The notes beneath the pieces are model-generated. The model did no database searches. It worked only from the letters and a program-made list of their open reading frames with translations, and had not been told where the DNA came from. Positions 57,277-64,000 of a stretch of 64,000 bases of DNA are shown one piece after another. Positions within the stretch are counted from its first letter, which is position 1. Each line of letters begins with the position of its first letter. The stretch is from Gibbula magus (lineage: Eukaryota; Mollusca; Gastropoda; Trochida; Trochidae). The DNA lies in the NCBI GenBank assembly GCA_936450465.1, contig OW388300.1, positions 52,207,551 to 52,271,550 on the forward strand. Reading direction: 5' to 3'. Position numbers and translations under genes: made by a program.

Positions 57277-58660
57277 CTGAAAAAAACAACATATTGTTAA
57301 TAACATGTTACTGTAAACATGTTGAATGTAAATTTGTAATATAGCGTCAAATATAAATTTGTAATTTGTACTTGACAACATGAAATCATATGGGTATAAT
57401 ACAATGTATTTATCTTTCCGTCATGTCAATAAATTCTGCCTAATAATGTGTCAACGTTTACCATTTAAACATATATATATATATAGCCTACTTTAGCGGT
57501 TAACGGTTACACAAAAATGCATCTATAAAACGTTCAAACATTTGTTTTAAAAAAACACCGATAACAAATGTTAGAAGTTATGGCTATCATACATTAATAC
57601 CTAATACCCAAATGCTTGTTTTGTTGTTGTTGTTTTTTGTTTTTTGTTTTAGTGCATTTGCCTATTGTCTTCATTCAATTTCTCAACCTTTCATTTGGCA
57701 CCAAACTTACTTATGCTTGTGAAGTTTTTCCCTTGCTTTCTTTAGATTCAACCTTTTACAGGTATGAGTGCATGTTACCGAGTGTTTTGACATTTTAAAT
57801 GTTTTATGACCGAGAAACAAAGTTGCTGGCTGAGTTCCGCTTGACATAAGACGAGGTTCCGTCTTAGATGTTTGCGTCAGAACAAAAACTGGTCTAAACG
57901 GTGCATGCAAACATATTACCCCGTGAGTCTATTATCTTCTTAAATAGCTATAAATGAACCGTTTAAGTAAGATGTAGCTTATTGGAATATGGACAGCTTA
58001 TAGAATAATAGTTTGTGTATGCAAATGGTACATATACAACAAGTACACGTATGAATTCGAAACTTAAGTTATGAGAGTTTCACTCGTATTCACCATTTTT
58101 CACAAGTCGCTTTCCACACACTACACCGGCTTGTTTATATTGCTTGCAGCTTCCGTTATGGAAGCAGTAGAATGATCACAAAAACAAGGTCTCTATAACT
58201 TTTAAGAAAAGTTCGGGTTAAGCATAAGGTAATAGTTAATATATTGACACTTTTATTTGAGTTGATATTACATTATTTTCGGTTTCAAATGACTCGCATA
58301 TAAATCATATTTGCATGTGTAAATTTGTCATGTGACATGTTATATTGGATAGGACGAAAAACTTGTGACACTATTAAGTCATGCAGCTCCAGTAGGACGA
58401 TCCTTTTAAGAAAAAAGTGTTTGTATGAATTAAGCTTTAAGACTACCCAGTCCGAAAGTTTTATTTTGTCAATTTATGTGGTAGACTTTAAATAGTTCAG
58501 ATAATCTAAACATCAGTTTATGTGATGGCTGCATGTGCACTAGACCGAAACCTCTGTCGTCCGAATGCTCTACCTCACACAGCGAGCCGCATACTATCCA
58601 GTGATTTTGCAGGTAGAGCCTCTCGACCTACATGTGCACCCGATGTCTAGATCTAGCATG
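57277..58660. other. gene-free stretch
   Basis: AT-rich DNA with an (AT)n run near 57470 and a (TTG)n patch near 57620. It may include MULE intron. No gene supported. Confidence 0.4.
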
Positions 58661-58711
58661 CTGGACTAGTGGTTGACAACGAATTAAACAAAAACCACAA
58701 AAAAAAGAACC

Positions 58712-58798
58712 ATCTTTGCGCAAGTTTGACGTCACCTTTGCCATGGATTTTTGCATTGAAGTCGCAGTTATGACGTCAAACTTTTGCAAAGATGGTGG
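58712..58798. mobile_element. short foldback element
   Basis: CATCTTTGCGCAAGTTTGAC GTCA at the left is repeated inverted as TGACGTCAAACTTTTGCAAA GATG at the right. A small hairpin MITE. Confidence 0.75.
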
Positions 58799-59021
58799 CA
58801 GCATTTAATTCTCAGCCACGAAACTGACTAATTTTTTAATTGCAAATCAAATACGCTAATTTATCGACTAGTACAAGAGAGGACAAGACGATAAAAAGTT
58901 GGTGCTGCAGGTCATGTGAGTTTTAGATAGTTAGGGTTGTTTTTGTGTTGTTATTTCGCTTTTGAATACTTTAGAACTGTACCGTGGTGATGTTTATTGC
59001 CTTCAAAGTCGAGGGTTTCAA

Positions 59022-59220
59022 GTCAAAACTTGCATATAATCGGCAAAGTGCTAAACGGCATGTTTGATTAGGCACTTGCCGAATACCCGGAAAACGGCGT
59101 ACGTTAATCATCCGGCCAAAATCTTCAGAATACGTCAATCGACGTGTGGTTCTATACGCCGATTGATGTATTATACGCCGATTGACGTATTATACGCCGA
59201 TTTCAGGGTTTCCCCAACCT
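59022..59220. mobile_element. interspersed repeat, second copy
   Basis: Shares AAAACTTGCATATAATCGGC, AAAGTGCTAAA, GATTAGGCACTT and CGATTTCAGGGTTTCCCC with 31964-32460. Near its end a TACGCCGATTGANGTATTA unit occurs 2.5 times. Confidence 0.7.
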
Positions 59221-59229
59221 GCATGCTAC

Positions 59230-59460
59230 CAGTGGTTGACAATGAATTAAACAAAAACCACAAAAAAATAGAAGACTGGACTCAAAGACCCTTTACCTTA
59301 CTTGGTATTCAGTTTCATCATAACCAGGCAGAAATGGTTGAAAGAAATTATAAAGATAAACTCAAACAAGTCAACTAGACGATGGCAATGTCAGACCAGT
59401 TTCAAGGAATTCATAGGACTCGTGAATTCGTTGGAGGATTAAAACATATCTTATAAAGTG
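59230..59460 (+). mobile_element. LINE reverse transcriptase fragment
   Basis: A short plus-strand frame PFTLLGIQFHHNQAEMVERN and YKDKLKQVN resembles the region after the reverse transcriptase thumb in LINEs. It is preceded by AGTGGTTGACAATGAATTAA, also present at 58669. Decayed and truncated. Confidence 0.55.
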
Positions 59461-60370
59461 ATATTTAAACTTTGAATATTCGTTTGACATTTATTATTTA
59501 TTAGTTTAGTATTTATAACATGTTCTGGATACCATGTCATGTTGATAGATTGCAGTACGAGACTAACAATGTCAAAATACAAAACTAACAGTAATATCAT
59601 CATGTCATCGATTTATTTTCCAAGTAAAACTATTATGTAAATAGGACTATATGTTGAGTCCAAGTAATTAGCCTACTCACCAAACTTGTAAAGTAAGTTA
59701 TTTGTTTGTTAAAAAAACATGATGTGATTTGTTTTGATTGCTAAATACTCTGTCGGTGTAAAGATGTTTCAATAAAGGAATATAAATTAGGAAGTATGTA
59801 CATGAACAACGTTAACAAAACAAAGGATTATATGATTGTTGACGACTTACCATTTCTTCTTCGCCGACGTCTGCTAATCTCCAGTCGTAGTCGCTAGATG
59901 TTGTGTAAATGTGTAATGTAAACTGGATTCTACCATGACATTGCTGGATACACGATTCTGATTGGTTCTCCAGAAAAATCAAACGTGATCAATTCTGAAT
60001 TGAACCTCCTCTGATTTTAGCGCCGCTTCACCGCGTATTGACGCATCTACCTTGTGACGTCACAATCTATCCGAACAAACAGCCTAATTTTTAAAGTGTG
60101 CTCTCCTTGTGGAAATCAAAATAACTGATACTAATCAAATTAATCTTTCTTGTAGCGTGTTTTACAGCTACATTAAATGATAGATTAACAAGACAAACAT
60201 CGTCAGTAACAAGAACTTCAAATAGCGACACTTATGCAATTGAGGAAGCGAGCAAACGCAATGACGCAATGGTCAGCCGGATCTGAAAACCATGTGTAAC
60301 GTTGCAAAATAAGAAATACATATGTCATATCATCTGCACACCTACGTGTATAATTAGAATGTGCATTCCT
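59461..60370. other. gene-free stretch
   Basis: AT-rich DNA. A palindromic TGTGACGTCACA lies near 60054. A minus-strand GAAATG|GTAAGT at about 59850 resembles an exon end but could not be placed in a gene. Confidence 0.4.
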
Positions 60371-60374
60371 TACC

Positions 60375-60465
60375 CGAATGAGACAGTTACCCTCCTCATC
60401 TGGAACACTGCATTTTAATAAAAACAACTCCTCAAGCTCGTCATTCACAGCTGCTGGCAAACGGT
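60375..60465 (-). CDS. possible exon of the MULE or of an unknown gene
   Basis: On the minus strand, NGYRLPAAVNDELEELFLLK and CSVPDEEGNCLIR end at a good donor (CGG|GTAAGG), phase 0. This phase would join to the FLYWCH exon starting at 57276. The link is only inference. Confidence 0.3.
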
Positions 60466-60639
60466 AGCCATTTTGAACGTCGCGTGATATGTTTATGAGG
60501 GTTATTCCAAAAATGCAAAATTCAGGAAATACGAATCTTGATTTCGTGAACGCGAATGTTGGGAAAACAAAATTAAAACTCCCGTAATAAATGACACATG
60601 CATATACTAGAATTTTTAAATGGTTAAAGAGAACTTGTA

Positions 60640-60962
60640 GGGAAAAACTTTGTGTATAACAACAACATTTTTTGTACTAAATCGCTGCTGTTATCACAAA
60701 GGATTTTTTTAACGTCATTCGGAGCTTGCGCCCTGCCGTTGTAGGCACTGTCAGCATCCGACAAAAAGAGTCCCATGGTAAAACGGTCATGGTAGAATGG
60801 AGATAAACCTACTGTGTTTGAAAATCAGAGACATGTTATACTGGATTGATAGCGAGTAAATTTAAAATTGAAACCTCTCGCGTTCGGTTTCAATTTTAAA
60901 TTTACTCGCTATCAATCCAGTATAACATGTCTCTGATTTTCAAACACTGTAGGTTTATCTCC
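60640..60962. repeat. palindrome plus inverted copy of 62645-62885
   Basis: Positions 60803-60878 and 60886-60961 are near-perfect inverted arms (for example AATCAGAGACATGTTATACT and its complement) around CTCTCGCGTTCGG. The part 60640-60878 is also an inverted, about 85-90% similar copy of 62645-62885. This makes a three-armed arrangement of one sequence. Confidence 0.9.
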
Positions 60963-61960
60963 TAAATATAATCATACTTGCCTGATTCTTTTATTTATTT
61001 ATAAAAAAAAATCAACCAAAGTAAATAATACCAACACTGAACACAGGATTCTTTTATTGAACACAAAACCAACACAGCGGTCAAAATATCATTTAATAAG
61101 TTATTAATAATTTAATTGTAATAATATCATACCATAAAGTTAGTCTATAAACATTTATTCCCTTAAACTACGAACTCCTACGAATCCACCGGCCGATCCT
61201 CCTACGAATCCACCCAAATTTACTCTTACGAACCGGTCTGGCCTACGAATTCACCTACACCCTCTTGCATATCACAATACAGTTTTCTAAATCTGATATT
61301 TTCAACTAATGTAAATGTTATAAATAATTCTGGCTCTTTTTATATCATGCTAAAGAACATATCTAAAATCAACAATTAAATATCGAAAAATGCTCTTAAA
61401 ATTTCGAAATTACTCCCTACAGAAGCACAAATAACCATTCTATCGGAAACATGCATTGTCAAAAGTTGTGACTATGTTTTAAACGAATTATCGACAAAAT
61501 CGACAAATCACCTAAGGATTTCAATGAAGGCAACTTCTGAGTATGACGTCACAACGCTAATGAAGCTTATGCTACACTGAGTGGCTGCGGAAAACTGTTT
61601 CAAGAATGAGATAATTAACAAGCCAATTTTACTCACTTTGAACCGCCATATCTTGCTAAGTAGGTGACACTTTCGTTTACTTGAAAGTATTGTCTATATG
61701 AACGTACGAATCAACAACAAACAACACAGAGGGGTTTTATTATCTTTAACTTATTGAATGTCAGTCCAAAAACTGCTGACAGGGACATGACAGGTATTCA
61801 CAGACTCTTGTTGATATTTTGTTATGTGTCCCTGCCTCCAGATGTGCATGCGTGAAATACATCACAACTATATGAACATTCAGAGCCATTTTGATTATAA
61901 TGATTCGCAATGAATCTGATTATGAGCGTTGTTGTGCTTACATGCGAGTCGTATCTGTCA
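60963..61960. other. gene-free stretch
   Basis: AT-rich, with a short CCTACGAATCCACC repeat near 61190-61255. Nothing coding. Confidence 0.45.
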
Positions 61961-61962
61961 GA

Positions 61963-62228
61963 ATATTATTTTATGTGTATGCATACCATTAAATGAAATA
62001 TTTTATTATTTTATTTGTATGCATTTCATTATATAAAATATTTTATTTGCATGCATATCATTAAATGAAATATTTTATTATTTTATTTGTATGCATACCA
62101 TTAAATGAAATATTTTATTTGTTTGCATTCCATTAAATGAAATATTTTATCATTTTATTCGTATACATGCCATTAAATGAAATATTTTATTATTTTATTT
62201 GTATACATGCCATTAAATGAAATATTTT
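61963..62228. repeat. AT-rich minisatellite of about 35-47 bp
   Basis: Units ATTAAATGAAATATTTTATT followed by ATTTTATTTGTATGCATNCC recur about seven times, with deletion variants lacking the ATTATTTT segment. Confidence 0.93.
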
Positions 62229-62505
62229 ATTAGATGTAATGTAAAAGCAATTTCAAAATGGAAGAGCAATTATCCTTCCTTCTCAACTACCAATGATACC
62301 AAATTTATGAATTGTGTCATTCTCTTCTCTCCATGTAACACTAACAGTGAAGAGAGGATGTACGCGCTACTGTCAATATCTGTACATTAACCTGTTACAC
62401 TGCTAATGTTTGAGAATAACTTGTTACCAGCACACATTGCGGTCTCCGGTAGTTCTAACATGAGATAATAACAGATGTGAACTAGACTGCCTTTGTTGTG
62501 AAACC

Positions 62506-62640
62506 ACACTTGTATCAATCATGGATTATCTGTACCACACTTGTATCAATCATGGATTACCTGTAACCACACTTGTATCAATCATGGATTACCTGTAACC
62601 ACACTTGTATCAATCATGGATTACCTGTAACCACACTACA
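62506..62640. repeat. 33-bp tandem repeat, four copies
   Basis: CCACACTTGTATCAATCATG GATTACCTGTAA, nearly identical copies. Confidence 0.95.
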
Positions 62641-62644
62641 TGTT

Positions 62645-62890
62645 CAGTTTCAATTTTAAATTTACTCGCTATCAATCCAGTATACCATGTCTCTGATTTT
62701 CAAACACAGTAGGTTTGTCTCCATTCTACCATGACCGTTTTACCTTGGGACTCTTTTTGTCGATTGCTGACAGTGCGTACAATGACAGGGCGCGAGCTCC
62801 GAATTATGTACGAAAAATCCTTTGTGACAACAGCAGCTATTTCGTACAAAACATATTGTTGTTATACACAAAGTTTCCCCCAACTTCAGT
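62645..62890. repeat. inverted counterpart of 60640-60878
   Basis: Inverted copy of the sequence 2 kb upstream. It ends just before CTTCAGTAAGTACC, which resembles a splice donor, and lies about 180 bp before the TMEM106-like coding exon. It may therefore contain that gene's non-coding first exon or promoter. Confidence 0.85.
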
Positions 62891-63070
62891 AAGTACCAGA
62901 AAATAGTGGGAATAGTTGAATAATGATTAGGTATAATTATTTGTGAAACCAGTGCAACTGAAAGTGTTGCATTACTTCATATAACAAGTTACTAACAACA
63001 TAGCACTGCTTCCTCTTGTAATGTAAAATCCCGATTTCATGTAACCCATCATGTTTCTATTGTGGCAGTG

Positions 63071-63242
63071 ATGGCTGGTGAGGATGAGCACAAGCAAGAG
63101 CTGCATTCCCCCAACTCTAGAAGCTCCTACATGAACGGGTCCATCAACCCTCGACACAACTACGGCACCATGGCATACGAGGAACTCTTCAAGGACAGCG
63201 AGCCTTGTCCAACCTGCCGTGGTCTCGGGAGGGTCACAAAAG
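63071..63242 (+). CDS. TMEM106-like protein, first coding exon (partial)
   Basis: After the acceptor TTTCTATTGTGGCAG (ending 63068), an ATG at 63071 opens MAGEDEHKQELHSPNSR and runs to RGLGRVTK, ending AAAAG|GTATGC in phase 1. The block YEELFKDSEPCPTCRGLGRV is the signature of the N-terminal cytosolic part of TMEM106 proteins, with its CPTC motif and GxGR. TMEM106 proteins are type II membrane glycoproteins of late endosomes and lysosomes; the transmembrane and luminal parts must lie beyond the window. The donor is directly followed by, and is itself the first unit of, a minisatellite. Which paralogue (A, B or C) cannot be told. Confidence 0.9.
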
Positions 63243-64000
63243 GTATGCGGTCACTGAGTGTTAGGGGAGGGTCACAAAAGGTATGCGGTCACTGAGTGTT
63301 AGGGGAGGGTCACAAAAGGTATCGGGTCACTGAGTGTTAGGGTAAGGTCACAAAAGGTATGCGGTCACTGAGTGTTAGGGGAGGGTCACAAAAGGTATGG
63401 GGTCACTGAGTGTTAGGGGAGGGTCACAAAAGGTATGCGGTCACTGAGTGTTAGGGGAGGGTCACAAAAGGTATCTGGTCACAAAAGGTATCGGATCACT
63501 GAGTGTTAGGGGAGGGTCACAAAAGGTATGGGGTCACTGAGTGTTAGGGGAGGGTCACAAAAGGTATGGGGTCACTGAGTGTTAGGGGAGGGTCACAAAA
63601 GGTATCTGGTCACAAAAGGTATCGGATCACTGAGTGTTAGGGTAAGGTCACAAAAGGTATGCGGTCACTGAGTGTTAGGGGAGGGTCACAAAAGGTATGC
63701 GGTCACTGAGTGTTAGGGGAGGGTCACAAAAGGTATCTGGTCACAAAAGGTATCGGATCACTGAGTGTTAGGGTAAGGTCACAAAAGGTATGCGGTCACT
63801 GAGTGTTAGGGGAGGGTCACAAAAGGTATCGGGTCACTGAGTGTTAGGGTAAGGTCACAAAAGGTATGCGGTCACTGAGTGTTAGGGGAGGGTCACAAAA
63901 GGTATGCGGTCACTGAGTGTTAGGGGAGGGTCACAAAAGGTATCTGGTCACAAAAGGTATCGGATCACTGAGTGTTAGGGGAGGGTCACAAAAGGTATGG
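63226..64000 (+). repeat. 38-bp minisatellite seeded by TMEM106-like exon end plus donor
   Basis: The exon end GGAGGGTCACAAAAG and donor GTATGCGG with GTCACTGAGTGTTAGG form a 38-bp unit repeated about 20 times to the window end. Variants are GTATCGGG, GTATGGGG and an inserted TCTGGTCACAAAAGGTATCG. A five-unit-scale higher-order pattern is marked by the TATCTGG variant at 63472, 63602, 63735 and 63940. Each copy retains the AAAAG|GTAT donor-like core. Confidence 0.96.

Noticed and set aside
62490..62640. Evenly spaced short repeats that could suggest a CRISPR array
   Set aside because: There are no unique spacers; units are directly tandem, and the window is clearly eukaryotic.

Overview
The window is animal nuclear DNA, most likely from a mollusc (possibly a gastropod; this is an inference and no species can be named). 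It is AT-rich and intron-rich, has GT-AG splice sites, tRNA-derived SINEs, LINEs, MULE and pogo-like DNA transposons and very many minisatellites, and has no prokaryotic gene organisation. Most long open frames in it are accidental products of tandem repeats.

Layout. 1-8090: repeat-rich DNA with a 13-bp minisatellite and a 2.4-kb array of a 32-bp unit. 8091-10832: a 5'-truncated LINE between two 291-bp direct repeats. 10899-17952 (+): a three-exon carbohydrate sulfotransferase gene (382 aa). Its large intron 1 holds an 18-bp minisatellite split by another LINE fragment. The 3' end of its exon 2, including the splice donor, is amplified into a 90-bp tandem array. The 3' end of its last coding exon is amplified into a 104-bp array. 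18.4-24 kb: gene-free DNA with MITE-like elements. 25293-31093 (-): a complete seven-exon MMADHC (cobalamin trafficking) gene of 291 aa. 31.9-34 kb: SINEs and a foldback element. 34368-37007 (+): an internally deleted Ty3/Gypsy-type LTR element. 37854-39527: a non-autonomous MULE-type element with nested insertions. 40.2-43.7 kb: hairpin element, tandem repeats and a LINE 3' end. 45932-47266 (+): a two-exon C2orf69 homologue. 50992 to about 57276: a decayed MULE on the minus strand. A LINE 3' fragment is inserted in it, and inside that LINE sits an apparently intact 4.6-kb pogo-like transposon. The transposon encodes a 1117-1133 aa protein with HTH, DDD transposase, OTU protease and two PHD-finger modules. 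60.6-62.9 kb: palindrome and long inverted repeat. 63071 to the window end (+): first coding exon of a TMEM106-like gene, whose 3' end and splice donor again seed a 38-bp minisatellite running off the window.

The host genes look functionally unrelated: Golgi glycan sulfation, cytosolic/mitochondrial vitamin B12 handling, a mitochondrial hydrolase-like protein and a lysosomal membrane protein. Two observations stand out. Minisatellites are seeded from exon-end/5'-splice-site sequence in two separate genes. The pogo-like transposon appears to have fused a deubiquitinase-type OTU domain and paired PHD fingers to its transposase.
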